Shown: positions 47,101-58,278 of the stretch, one piece after another
Position numbering within the stretch: the first letter of the stretch is position 1
How the letters are laid out: each line of letters starts with the position of its first letter
Source of the DNA: Stenocarpella maydis
Taxonomy: Eukaryota; Ascomycota; Sordariomycetes; Diaporthales; Diaporthaceae
Length of the DNA stretch: 64,000 nucleotides
Direction of reading: 5' to 3'
NCBI GenBank assembly: GCA_002270565.1
Contig: NQMI01000005.1
Location: forward strand, 1 to 64,000
Notes under the pieces: generated by a model
Database searches by the model: none
Seen by the model: only the letters and a program-made list of their open reading frames with translations
Told to the model about the DNA's origin: nothing
Program-made: the position numbers and the translations under genes

Positions 47101-48028
47101 CAGGAATCTGGGTCTTGTATCAGGGCCAAGCAGATAGATCCGGGGCAGTGCAGATGGTGATTTTAGGTTTCATGGATGACAGGATGATAGGTCCTCACCC
47201 TATTCCAATGCGAGCCAGAGGCTTCCGCGCCCAGGTTCAATATCGTATTGATAATCTCCCGTACTTCCGCATCTGTACGATGGACATCTCGAATGGAACC
47301 GCGCATCCCAGAATAGTACCCTTGTACTACCTGACGGCAGATCCAAATCCACTCTTTGTTTCCCGCCCAGGTGAAGAAAAGGCTCGGTGGCACTGCAGGC
47401 ACTCGGCAGGGGGCTCCTGAAACGAGATAGCGACAAGGCATTGGTGGTGAGCGCTAAAGTGGGCCCTGCATTGTCGCGAGATTGCTTCTTGGCCAATTAT
47501 CCTGGCCTCCTTTGTCCGCTCGCGCTCTCTTGGGCCGGAACATCAAACTCGACCCTGCATACAATGAGCTGGCGCCTCGGGCCAGGCCTCAATTGACTGG
47601 CAACTACGATTTCGCCCTCAGACGCGGCTTATGTCGGCAGACTGACGTGTAGCCGCTCTGTGCGCCACGACTTTTTCAGCGCGGCAACGACAACAACCTT
47701 GGGACAACGGAGGTGCCCTCACAAAGACATTGTCGCCTATTGTCTCGCGTCAAGCTTGCCGCGTGCCAACTACCGAGTGGATCATCTTAAGAAGCTTGAA
47801 CAGCTCCCTCCGCGGACTTACCTTGTCCATTGGCACTCCTACAGCGAGATTTCATATTCTTTTTTCATTTTTGTTTTGGTACTGATATTCTTGGGCGCAT
47901 TCACCATCAGGGCCACTCTCGTCCCACCATTGCATCTATTTATATATCCAACAACTTCAAATAATACCCGCTGCGGGCCAGCATATCGGATTCGTCACCA
48001 TACATACAACATACATACAAGATTCAAA
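44179..48028. other. Long gene-poor stretch
   Basis: About 3.85 kb. Apart from the possible Ser-rich gene relic at 45,488-45,830, and a Cys-rich open stretch at about 45,150-45,376 that may belong with it, I see no supported gene. ORFs at 46,287-46,748 and 47,115-47,596 overlap on both strands without motifs. The last 350 bases are likely the promoter and leader of the MARVEL-like gene. Confidence 0.5.
45488..45830 (+). pseudogene. Possible relic of a Ser/Thr-rich, GPI-type secreted protein
   Basis: Two frames carry protein-like sequence in succession. One reads ISVELNTDVFSNIKGHAFES, then a TGA, then NAQIDTAYTVADGDAASICSS. The next, shifted by one base, reads ISVKDGQAYVLGSSSPEN followed by a Ser/Gly/Thr-rich stretch ending ACGLSLL. 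Ser/Thr-rich tails like this precede GPI anchors in fungal wall proteins, but the hydrophobic end is missing. Frameshift plus stop suggest a broken gene. The family is not recognised. Confidence 0.3.
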
Positions 48029-48718
48029 ATGGCCATCGCTAAGCTACTGCCGGTTCTCCTGAAGAACAAGGACACCCTCCTTGAGGATGGCCTCGACCCG
48101 AGAGCGCACGCCCAGCGCGGCGCCAAGTATGGCGTCAACTACGGCGTCAGCTACGGCAAAAAGGCCGCCACTGCCCCCATCAAGGCCTGGGAGAACATCC
48201 CGCGCCTCGTCGTCCGCGGCCTGCAGTTCATCCTGGGGCTCGTCATCGTCGGGCTCTACGGCCACCGCGTCGACAAGCAGCACAGCGCCGAGGGCACGAG
48301 CATCTCGCCCGAATGGGTGTTCGGTTTGATCGTCGCGGGCCTGTCGTGCGCCACGGCCGTCATCTTCGCCATCGCCGCGCCGTTCGGCGCCGTGTCTAAC
48401 CGCTTCAAGACCGCACGCCTGTTCTCGTGGGACCTGACGCTGTTCCTGCTGTGGATCGTCGTGTTTGGCATCTTTGGCGCCATCTTCCTCCGCCGGGACA
48501 ACGACGACTCATACAAGGGGAGCAACACCGCCGTCGAGAAGGGCGCCGTCTGGGTAGACCTCGTCAATGCCATCCTCTGGCTGGTCTCTGGGGTTTACGG
48601 GCTTATCAAGACCTTCATGAGTGGCAGGGTTGACACCCTTGGGGAGAAGGTCACAGGGAAGCTGTTTGGAAAGAAGCAGCCTCCGCCAAACAAGATGGAA
48701 ATGTACGAGACGCTTTGA
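48029..48718 (+). CDS. Four-helix membrane protein, MARVEL-like
   Basis: Single exon, 229 residues. Four predicted membrane helices are visible: LVVRGLQFILGLVIVGLYG, WVFGLIVAGLSCATAVIFA, LTLFLLWIVVFGIFGAIF and VDLVNAILWLVSGVYGLI. A conserved-looking loop (FSWDLTLF) sits between helices 2 and 3, as in fungal MARVEL-domain proteins. The N-terminal 60 residues are basic and Gly/Tyr-rich, and the C-terminus is Lys-rich (GKLFGKKQPPPNK). MARVEL proteins sit in the plasma membrane or vesicles and organise membrane apposition. The same frame is open upstream to 47660, but the ATG at 48029 has a good context (CAAAATGGC) and leads straight into the protein-like sequence. Confidence 0.8.
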   Translation: MAIAKLLPVLLKNKDTLLEDGLDPRAHAQRGAKYGVNYGVSYGKKAATAPIKAWENIPRLVVRGLQFILGLVIVGLYGHRVDKQHSAEGTSISPEWVFGLIVAGLSCATAVIFAIAAPFGAVSNRFKTARLFSWDLTLFLLWIVVFGIFGAIFLRRDNDDSYKGSNTAVEKGAVWVDLVNAILWLVSGVYGLIKTFMSGRVDTLGEKVTGKLFGKKQPPPNKMEMYETL

Positions 48719-49153
48719 GGATCCATCACTAGCATAGATGCCTCAAGTGTATGGGCCTGTATAATAATGCTTTGCGCACATCACTCATCAACCATAATAA
48801 TCCATTGCCTTCAATTCCCGAGTATATTTCGTATAATCATTTGAGCGCACTTTTGAACCGTCTTAGTCGGCCATTCGTATCGAACTTGCAATCGCCGTCT
48901 TTGCCAGGTGAATTACACTGTGACATGATCTGACCACGAAGAACTTGCACTTGGAAGGCACGAACCTACCTTGGCGTGGAGGTGGATGCTAGGAGTTTCA
49001 CCCCCCTTGGAAGTTCAAATGTAGGTTGAAGTTCTAATAATTATAGCGGATGTTCTCCCAACCAGATTGAAAGTACTCATGGAGGAGGGGAACAGTTTTA
49101 ACAGTTGACACTGGCTTCGATAACGCTAAACGATAACTCGCTGGAAATTAAAC
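48719..49153. other. Intergenic between convergent genes
   Basis: 435 bp of 3' flanks. No gene seen. Confidence 0.6.
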
Positions 49154-50886
49154 CTACCTGACTAATTGCAACGCTGTAACAAAGAGCACTATTGAAAGCA
49201 CAAGTCTCAGGCCGGAGGCTGAAGCAGTCGGAGATGCCAGGCTATCTTCAATTCTCACAACGTTCTCAGTCCCAACCCAGGCGTTAAAATTCTGCATCCC
49301 CGTCTCACTACAGCCTCCTATACTCATCCCTTGGATCTGGGCAATGTTTTTATCGTCCCGAGACAGTGAGACTACAACAGTGGCTTCGCCACCTTCTGGC
49401 ACAGCTGGAACAGCATAGGAGCCGTGGTAGACCCCAGGTGCACCGTCGGTGGGTGACCGAGACTCATCCCATGTCGCCTGCACAAGCTCCCCGCCGATGT
49501 TGATCGTGATGTTGGCGGGAGATGCCAGCACGGCATCGTAGTAGATCTTGATACCGCCCAGCAGGTCGACGGAATACACTGTTTGGCCTTGACTGGCCGT
49601 GTTCAAGGTGGTATGTTCCGTGCTGCAATTTGAGCTCCTCTCTGGAGCTGCGGATGCAAGCCTGTTAGTTTCTGGAGTCGAGGATCTGGAGCAACCTTGA
49701 GCTCAGATATACTCACTGTAGTATGCGGTGAGGCTCTCCTTGCTCACATCATTTGAACCATTCTTGTACATTGAAATGAATATAGGAAGGACGTTGCGCC
49801 AGCCGTCGTGGGGCATGCTGGACACATAGTCGTAAAGCGACCCGGCTTCCATTGCAGGAGAGCTATGCAAGGGCCCGATGTAGTGAGACTGTTGAATAGT
49901 CAGTTATCTTTTCATCTCATATACTTCGGGAATCACAGTGTCTCGTATCCAAGCACGTACCTCGCCGAAGTCATTCCAGCTGATGATCTGGACATAGGCA
50001 GGCTGGACATTAATGACTTGGGCCCAACGATCTACCCAGAGATTATCGCCGCTAATGAAGTACAAGAGTCAGTAAACATTCATTGACCGGCCCTCGAGTA
50101 CCTCTAGAGAAATTAACACTTACTTCCAGACCCAGTTCTTGTTATACCCTGGAAGGTTCGTATAGAACCACGGCGAGACTGCCATCATGTATCTTGACTT
50201 GTCGACCACTCTGAGGTATGTTTCGTCCACACTGCCATCCATCGGCCTGACGCCATTGGGCCAGGCGTCCCAGCTGAACAGGCCATCGGCGACGTTATCG
50301 GCAGCTTCCCATGCGTTCTGGGCACCAAGAGAGGACCAATCTGGGATGAAGAAACAGCCCGTCTCTACTTTGATGTCTATCCAATCCATGGCGTTGGAGC
50401 CACCTTCGAAGGTAGACACCAACGGTTGGGAGTTCTCCGTGTAGTAAGCACCATTTGTTTGATAATTCTCCATCAGGGCGAGCACATCCTCCTTAGGCCA
50501 AGGTCCATTGCCGTTGTAGTCGAACGAGAAGAACAGCTTGAACCCGACAGAATTGGCAACCTCGAAGGCCAGCGGGATTTGTCTTTCATTCGGAGTCCCG
50601 TTCCAAGCAATGTTCAGGACGAAAGCATCAATCAGTGCTTCCTGAGCTAGAGAGAATTCTCTGTTCCAGTCTGATGACGTGAAGAGTGCCGTGTTATCAA
50701 CCTGTGGGTAATCCTTCGGTCAACACAGGTGGATCTTAAGTTGCCCAAGTTTTTGAGCCTGCGGGACGAAAGCACGCGCTTCTCGACCGGACGAGAGGTA
50801 GTACTTACCAGAACATGTGCGAACACAGCTTTTGAGAGAGCATGCAATGGACACAGCAGTCCCACAAGTATAGTGGGACGCCTCAT
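49154..50886 (-). CDS. GH71 alpha-1,3-glucanase (mutanase)
   Basis: Secreted or wall-bound endo-alpha-1,3-glucanase. Five exons: 50809-50886, 50124-50701, 49961-50051, 49717-49888, 49154-49647. They give 470 residues with all phases consistent. A signal peptide (MRRPTILVGLLCPLHALSKA) is followed by VFAHVLVDNT, the usual GH71 start, then IDAFVLNIAWN, FKLFFSFDYNGNG, VSTFEGG, LFSWDAWPNG, NWVWNGDNLWVDRW and IISWNDFGESHYIGP. After the catalytic domain, exon 5 carries a beta-rich region with two Cys and a hydrophobic C-terminus (LVLSIVLFVTALQL), which could be a GPI signal. Family members degrade wall alpha-1,3-glucan during growth, sporulation or attack on other fungi. Confidence 0.9.
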
Positions 50887-52576
50887 TCTGGATGAAGAAC
50901 TGGAAAGAAATGGGTATCACTAAAACACAGAAACAATTATCGTGAGCACCTGGAGAGAACGGGCTTGGCCCAGCCTCGCAAGAGCCAAGGTGCAATGATT
51001 CAATCTAATATTGGTTTACCCGCAGCGAGCCGCTTCGCCTTTGCGCGACTGCCTAACACGTGCCGCAAATGCAGGATGAGTTATTCTTTGCGAGCTTGCC
51101 CATATTATGACTACTTGGCCCACCAAATTGGATGTGTTGGTTGATGGCTGCATGTTCCGGTCCTTGTAGCCGGGTGACATCGTGCCCACCTGCGCATGTT
51201 TTCGCTGGGAACCACTCTCGCTAAGGTATGCAGGCCCGATCCGGTCCGAGATGCGAACAACGGGAGGATATCTCTATGCCAGCGGCCCCGTTGCGTGCCT
51301 TTTCCGCCCAGGTCTTGACCAGTACGAGTGGGCAGTGGGCTACAAGAACAACTGCTGGCCACAGAGCTTTTTCAGTTCCACCTTTTAACAGGAACATGTG
51401 GACCGCGCTGCCTAAACGTCAGTTGGTTCTAATTTTCTAAATTAGCGGCCGAGGTTTCATGCAGAAGCACCGGACCCCAATGATCCTTCGTTGGTGATGC
51501 CATCACTGTCTTGCTTCGATAAGAGCCTTGTGGATATGCACCCTTGACCCGATTTAGCAGCTCCCTTCACGATAGCGGCTAACTCCCGACAGCCTTCAAG
51601 TATTGGCTTGAAAATTTTCGGCGGAGATGCAGGACCAACACAGCACAACGCAAGCTAGAGTAGTGGGGACCAGTGCCAAGCAGTGTTCCGAAAAAGCTTG
51701 TGGGCTTGTGTGGCGTCAAGCAGCATAACAAACAAACACCAGAAGGCCGAGCCTCTGCGTTGGGTGGAAATGTCAAGCCGTCTCCAATGTCTACTTCCTC
51801 GCCCAAAGCAGCAGAGCAGACTGCCCAACAGCCCAGGTGCCTCCCTCCAGAGCTGTGGTGACACATGCCGGTAGCCGCCATAGACAGCCATACCGGGCAC
51901 CAGATGTAATACACAGAATAACTATTTTTTAACTTCACAGTGGGCCTTAGTTATAGGTGTACTAGGGGTTTAGACGTATCTGTGTACTATTTGTTTTAGT
52001 GCCTATGAGTACTCATTTCCCTTGCTTATAACTAATTCTCAAATTATTTATCAAACCAGTCAAACGCCATCAGCATTTCTCATCCAAGATCATTCTCAAG
52101 ACATAGCCTCATAAAATAGTATTTCTAAAGTTATTTGAGCCAAATCCAGAGTCAACACGTGCTGTTGTATGCCACACTGTCCATCAGCACCGATATTGGT
52201 ACAATTGTCGCATCTGTCAAATACTTAGGCTTCAGACACCTCCAGTACAACGATATGGTGGGTTTGTCATGCACGCACAATGGAGCTGGCCAGCCATGGC
52301 ACAAGGCTCCAAACAAGCCATTTCTTGAGCAAAGTGATGCAAATTTCAACAGGATAGATGCTGAGAATTTTGCAATCTGAAAGTCCCGGTCGGGAGGAAT
52401 ATCTTGATCCCGTTGCAGCTTACCAGCTTAAACGTGCCGGCCACCTGTGCATGCATGTGCGGGGTCAGATCGAGTGAGAACTCGAGATGCAAACCATCTG
52501 GTGGCCATCATGGCCTTCTTCATCTTCTCTCTGATTGATATCGCTCTACTGTTATCTAAAGCCACATCGACAAACA
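50887..52576. other. Intergenic between divergent genes, no clear gene
   Basis: About 1.7 kb between the GH71 and carotenoid oxygenase genes, so both promoters are here. Short ORFs on both strands have no motif. Confidence 0.55.
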
Positions 52577-54556
52577 ATGGGAGATATCAGCGAATGTGCC
52601 GCCAAGCTGGAATACCAGCCGGAGGCTCGCTACCCCGATAACCCTTTCTTCAAAGGCCAGGAAGCGCCGTGCCGTTTCGAGGCTGAGATTTACAATTGCA
52701 TGGTCCGTGGCGAAATCCCTCCTCAAATCGACGGTACTTATTACCGAGTGATGCCCGATGCACAGTGGGCTTCCCTATATGACGACGACGTGTTCATCAA
52801 CGGCGATGGAGCTGTTGATGCAGTACGCATCAAGAACGGGCATGCAGACTTCAAGCAGAAGTTTGTTCGGACGGAAAAATTCATCATAGAGCGTGCTGCG
52901 AGGAAGGCGGTTTATGGAAAGTACAGGAATAGGTACACTGACGACCCGAGAGTCCGGACGCGCTGCCATGCGACCGCCAACACGCATGTGGTGTTCTTTG
53001 AGAACCAATTACTGGCACTAAAAGAGGACTCCCTGCCTTATGCGATGGATCCAGACACTCTAGAAACCAAGGGCGAGTCAGTTACTGAGTTTAAGTCGAG
53101 CTTTGCTGACTGCTGCTAGGAGCCTTCAACTTCCACGGGCAATACACGTCACCTACTTTCACAGCTCATCCCAAGGTCGATCCCCACACGGGTGAGATGG
53201 TCACCATGGGTTATGAAGCAAAGGGAGATGCCACAAAAGACGTGGCATACTTCTTGTTCGACAGGAATGGGCATAAACTCGAAGAGTGCTGGTTTCAAAC
53301 CCCGTTCGTCGGTATGATGCATGATATGGCTGCGACTTCTACCTATGTCATCTTCATCCTGACCCCATTAACAACTGTGCCAATTGAATTACTGAAGGAG
53401 GGTCATAAACACTTCGCATGGTCCGAAGAGAAGCCTCTCACCTTCGGTATCTTGCCGCGCCGAAACCCAAAGCCGGAGGACATCAAATGGTTCCACTACA
53501 AGAACGCTTGTAAGTAACTCTACCGCTAACTCACCTACCAACAGGGGGAGAGTTAATTTAGGAATTCTGTCCGTCTCTGCCTAACATTAATCCTGTTATT
53601 CATTTTGATCTGACTATTTGTAACGACATGCACATGTACCATGGATCTGTCATAGAAGTCTAACTGCTGTGATAGTCTACGGGCATACCGGTAATGCTTT
53701 CGATGGTGACGATGGCTGCGTCTACCTGGACGCGCCGCTTACTCACCACAATAAGGTATGCTTTGGTGAATTACACTGTGTGATTACAGTACAGCCATAA
53801 AGCATATGATAACTGGAAAGACAGTTCTGGTTCTTCCCACCCGTCGGGCAGAACATGCACACGGCAGCAAGCGCGAAGCCACCTAATGACGGCAGCAAGA
53901 TCAGCCACTATGTACGTTGGAAGTTCGACATGACATCCAATGACCCCAATGTCGAGCCAACGGAATTGGTCAATCTCGAAGGGGAGATGCCAAAGGTTGA
54001 TGCACGCTACGAAACCAAGCTATACAGCCAGTTGTTCCTTGCCATGCACGACCCGAACTCCCACGAGCCTGCTATAGGAGGTGCCTACAACTCAATCGCG
54101 AGGTGTTCGATCGAAACGGGGAAGTATGAGTACTGGTCGGCTGGAAAGTCTACCGGTCTGCATGAAGTCGCCTTCGTCCCCAGATCGCTGGATGGTAAGG
54201 TGTTCGCCTATTTGAGACACATCTAGATATGAAAGAAGTTAACTGTGTTCGCCGCCATGCAACTAGCCCCCGAGGCTGATGGATACTTGATCTCTGTAGC
54301 AAACAGAAGAGACAAGTTGCTCACCGAAATCGTCATCCTGGACTCGGCAAAGATTGCTCAGGGCCCAATAGCTATCATTGAGCTCCCGTTCAGGCTTAGA
54401 GCCGGCATCCATGGCAGCTGGGTCACGGGGAGTGATCTACCTGGGAAACAGGATTTCTGCGACATGCATAGGGTCACTGAAGAGATAAAGAAGGAATTTG
54501 GTATATCTGTCTCTGGAACCAATGGCCAAGGTCATCAAACTGTTAATGGTGGATAA
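52577..54556 (+). CDS. Carotenoid cleavage oxygenase / lignostilbene dioxygenase family
   Basis: Fe(II) dioxygenase that cleaves a C=C bond in carotenoids, apocarotenoids or stilbenes. Exons 52577-53072, 53120-53509, 53676-53755, 53825-54194, 54267-54556 give 541 residues. The four iron-binding histidines are in place: His182 (FTAHPK), His233 (GMMHDMA), His299 (YGHTGNAF) and His494 (GIHGSW). They sit in a seven-bladed propeller layout, with DGTYYRVMPD near the start. Intron 1 (53073-53119) starts GCGAGT and must be GC-AG to give TKG-AFNFHGQY. Intron 2 (166 bp) is long for this gene set. No signal peptide, so probably cytosolic. The set of motifs is closest to the fungal lignostilbene-dioxygenase-like subgroup. 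Its 3' end is 294 bp from the convergent paraoxonase-like gene. Confidence 0.87.
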
Positions 54557-54850
54557 TGAGCTGTGAATAGTGTCCTCAACCGTGGAAACTGGAGAAATCA
54601 TAGGCAGCTTGAAGCGATCTCTTCTTCTAAGTATTCAATAGCAGTAGTGCTTCCCCGAGCAAACTACCCGCTGACTTGGCCGTATCTCCATAAGCAAATG
54701 ACAGGACTATTTCGCTGTACCTAAGGTGCCCCTTTTCCAATCCCCAGCCGCAGAATAATTTCGCCCACTCAAATCTCCCATAGGTTCAGATGATCCGACA
54801 CACTGAGCCAAGCATCTAGATTTAATCCACACCAACTCTCAGCCATTGTA

Positions 54851-56202
54851 TCACGCCAAGTCGACCTTGACCGCAACCATGTTCTCGGAAGAGAAGCCGG
54901 TCACGTAGAGCCAGGCTTTCTTTTTTCCGCCCTCCTTCTTGGGGTCGATCCCGACCAAAACTGCACCGGCAGCGTTCCTGACGATGCTTCCGTCATCCTC
55001 CCACAGCAACCTCTGATCCCACTCCCCTGTGACATTTTTACTGGGGGTGACAAACCAGGCCATGGCGCCCTCCTTCGACTCGGGGGTGTGACCGTATCGA
55101 CCAAGATTAGCGGCCTGGCTCAAGCCCGGTAGCACAAAGCCGCTCACATCGTCATCAGCACTGGCGTATTGGTCCGCGTAGTAGCTCGGGTTGTCGGTGG
55201 TGTAGGCAAAATCAATCGTCTCCGCGACATCAATTGTCTTCGTATCTGGCGATCCCACCTTACCGACGAACATGTAGCCACCGACGGCGCTGGTCAGCAG
55301 GATCTCATCCGAAGACCGCCCGTGTCCCATACCGTTCGGGTTGTGGAGTTTATCCAGCGCCACCCTGGCCTCTACTTTGCCGTCCTCGGATACAGAGGCC
55401 CAGATGACATTGGACCATGTGGCACCGGGCCACATGTCTTCAAGCTGGCGCATGTAGCCATCATAGTAATAGTGGTCGTTGCTAACATAGAGTTCCGTCT
55501 GGCTTACAGCGAAGATATCATTTGGCGTCTTGATGAGCGGGTGAGAGATGGTGCGGACGTGCTTGACGGTGCCCCCACCGATGGTGTGGTGGAAGACTTC
55601 GATCCTGGAGGCTCCCTTGGGAGCTTTGTCAGGGTCGGACACTGGCTTGCTCCCATCCCGCGGGTACACAGCTGGGTTCGGCACGTGGTTGACAGCGAGT
55701 ATGTAGACGGCCTCACCCTCTGCCTTCTCTGGGTCCGGTATAACGTCAATACCATGGGTGATGAATGGACCTTCGAAGTTCTCAAACGTGAGCCTCTTGG
55801 ATTCCCGGGTCTGTAGGTTGCATCAGTCGGTCTGTCCATCCGCGCACGCGCCTCAGCCCGAGCCCCCAGTCAACTAACCTCTGGATCAATAATGTGAATA
55901 GATCCCTTGCTGTTCCACCCCACGTTCGCATCGCTGTATTCGCCCAGAGGCGGGAACCATTTGAAGCGCGTCTCGCTCACATCCTCGCACGCGGTGAATA
56001 GAGTATGAGCAGGGGCGTAATAGTGAATATCCTCGCAGTGAGTGGTGCCTTTCAGGATGACAAAGTCGTCTGGATTGGCCACTGGCGTGGAAGTCAGGGA
56101 CCTGAATGTGCCAAGCTTGGTGAGCACTCGGTGAGTGGGTGGCCCGTATAAAAACGCCGCCAGCCCGGCCAAGCCGGCCATGAATATCCCAGCGGTCGCC
56201 AT
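54851..56202 (-). CDS. Paraoxonase/arylesterase-like beta-propeller enzyme
   Basis: Calcium-dependent six-bladed propeller hydrolase (lactonase/arylesterase). Exons 55879-56202 and 54851-55810 are joined by a 68 bp intron (phase 0) and give 427 residues. An N-terminal hydrophobic segment (IFMAGLAGLAAFLYG) could be an uncleaved anchor, as in paraoxonases. Key positions match the PON pattern: Glu57-Asp58 in HCEDIHYY (calcium), His127 in THGID, Asn205-Asp206 in TPNDIF, the SNDHYYYDG segment and HNPNGMG. In frame the sequence extends 40 codons upstream to 56322, but the Met at 56202 puts the anchor at the start as the family expects. Many members act as lactonases on lipophilic lactones. The substrate here is unknown. 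Confidence 0.85.
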
Positions 56203-57452
56203 ATTTTTGACGTTTTTGCAGACTTTCTGCTTCAACTTGTTTCGATCCTCTGAGTCGAATAGTCTAGAGAGATGGGTTACTAGTCGGTAGCGACATGATA
56301 CCACCAGCAAAGTAGAACACAAATTGACAACTCCTTCGGCTACCGATGAGGGGATAATTAGCTTTCGGGTAGTGTAGATGTCAACGAATTATTAATACGG
56401 CACACTAGTCCTTGGTCGGCCAAGTGGATCCTAGATCCCATTTCCCCAGTACACGATACATCCTCACAAAGGATGCGGGGGTCACAGCCTCCACCGAGAC
56501 TTCCGGTAGCTCATCGCCGAAACAGCCATACTATACCGTTCTTAGGTACGTCTCAAAGTTTATTTACATGTGTTCGCCCGCCTGATACGTGGATTCGAAG
56601 TCTGGCTTGTTTTCAATATCGTTATCTGAGCGACACGGTCTTCCTATATGCCAAGGTGGACAAATGCAGTCAAATGCAAATCTCGTCGTCTAAACGGGCT
56701 ACCTATTCTGCATGAATATGATATACACTCCACACCTAGCAAGCAGTATGAGCTAAGCGGTAGGTGATTTGAATGAAAAGTAGTGGTATTGAGTTTTAGT
56801 CACTAATAGCATCACCCGTCTATAGAGGCCCTCGCTGAGTTCAAATGTTCTGTCGGACCCTGCCTGAGAGCAGACGCACATGTGTCAAGCACTACCCTTT
56901 AGAGTTTGAGACCAAAGCATTTCGGTCACTGGAAGCAGTCAATTTCAGTATCTTTTCGCTGATTTAAGTATATTTATCTGGCCGCGGAAAATTTCTTAGG
57001 GAAATTCTTTTATGGCGCGGTATCTTAGACTTGTAAAGGAAGCCTAAGGTAACTGGCTAAGCGAGAAACTACGGCTGCTAGCCTTAGAAGAGACGGGCGA
57101 AATGTACTATTCAGGGTTTTTATGTCGGTATTCAGGATACCCAGTAGCCCGAGACCAGAAGTAGTGAATTGCGCTTCTCGCCTTTGAGGGTAATCAAGGC
57201 GTATCCCCACCCAATGAAGTCAATGTGTAACTGGAAGTCGGAAGTAACATTCTTCGCCGCGCTCGTAAATCACCACCCTCACCTGAGGCCATGTCTGTTA
57301 ACGTAGTAGGACTGTCGTCCCCGCCTCTTTCCACCAAAGCCTTTCTGCTCTGTCCTCCACCCAGCACTACCTCCAGACATAAACCAGACCATCAGCTTCG
57401 AAAACACTGCGCTTCCGCTTCCTGGGTCGTCTCTTCTTGTTTTCCTCGGCGA
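56203..57452. other. Intergenic, no clear gene
   Basis: About 1.25 kb. AT-richer than the flanking genes. No supported gene. Confidence 0.5.
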
Positions 57453-58278
57453 CTACTCTGCCTTCATCTTCGTCCATTGGAGTCGGGTCACGCAAGACAC
57501 TGGGATGAAATCCTCGATCAAGTACTCACCCCTATAGTACTCATCCGGCTTTCTCAGCACGACATGGAGGTGCAGCTTCGTTGCGGTCTGCAGGACGTCC
57601 CACACCCTCGGCTCGGGCGACCCCTCTACCTATATCGTCCAGCCTGATAGTCAGAACCTCAATGTTTCTGAAGCCGTTGCTCGCGTACCATCTCGCGATC
57701 TTGACCGCCTTGGCAGCGCTCACGGTGGCAGACATGAAAGGACTCGCGTTACGGCACTTCCAGTTCAGGTGGTAGCGGAAGTGCAACATGAAGCTGATTT
57801 GGTCGATCTTTACTGTTCCAAACCCCCGAGACTCCAGGCCGTTGCCGGGATGTTGGTCGTGTACCGCGCGGTACAGCACCTTAGGCCGCGTCTTACCCGT
57901 GCATGGGCGGATGGGATTCGCGAGGGAGCAGAGAAATCTCCCCTTCACAAACTTCTCCAACGCACTACTGTCAGTACTTAGGTAGGGAGAAGTGAGGATG
58001 GGCGACTTCTGCTCCTCGAGCTTTCTCAGGAGCTCTGGCAGAAGTATGACCTTGAAAAAGTCGCCCCCCTTATTCCTCTCGGATCTCTTCGTTGTAACAG
58101 CCCAACCGTGTGCGCGAGAGTGCGCGATAATGTCCCATTCAGTCTCCTCAAATACTGAAACATAGAGTATGTTGCTATCTTCCGCGGCCTCTCCGTCCTC
58201 CTTGGTGGTGCATTCCTCTCCTCTGGCTTTCGCAGAGGTGACGTTGCAGGTGGATTGGACGGCTAGGATACTGGCCAT
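57453..58278 (-). CDS. DUF7587-like fungal protein with an apparent 1-base frameshift
   Basis: From an ATG at 58278 the frame encodes ~220 residues that fit a fungal DUF7587-type domain: VLYRAVHDQHPGNGLESRGFG, then FRYHLNWKCRNASPFMSAT, then ARWYASNGFRNIEVLTIRLD. At a GGGG run (plus-strand CCCC, 57621-57624) the reading frame loses the family pattern. Shifted by one base it continues VWDVLQTATKLHLHVVLRKP, EYYRGEYLIEDFIP, RLQW to a TAG at 57453-57455. One G fewer would restore a continuous frame. This is either a real +1 insertion or a homopolymer sequencing error. An intron is unlikely because the missing segment is coding on both sides. The N-terminal ~90 residues are less conserved. Upstream in-frame codons reach 58452. 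Function unknown. Confidence 0.65.

Noticed and set aside
47660..48028. 123-codon N-terminal extension of the MARVEL-like protein
   Set aside because: The frame happens to be open, but composition is not protein-like and the ATG at 48029 has the better context.
55169..55816. 215-codon plus-strand ORF
   Set aside because: Antisense to the paraoxonase-like gene.
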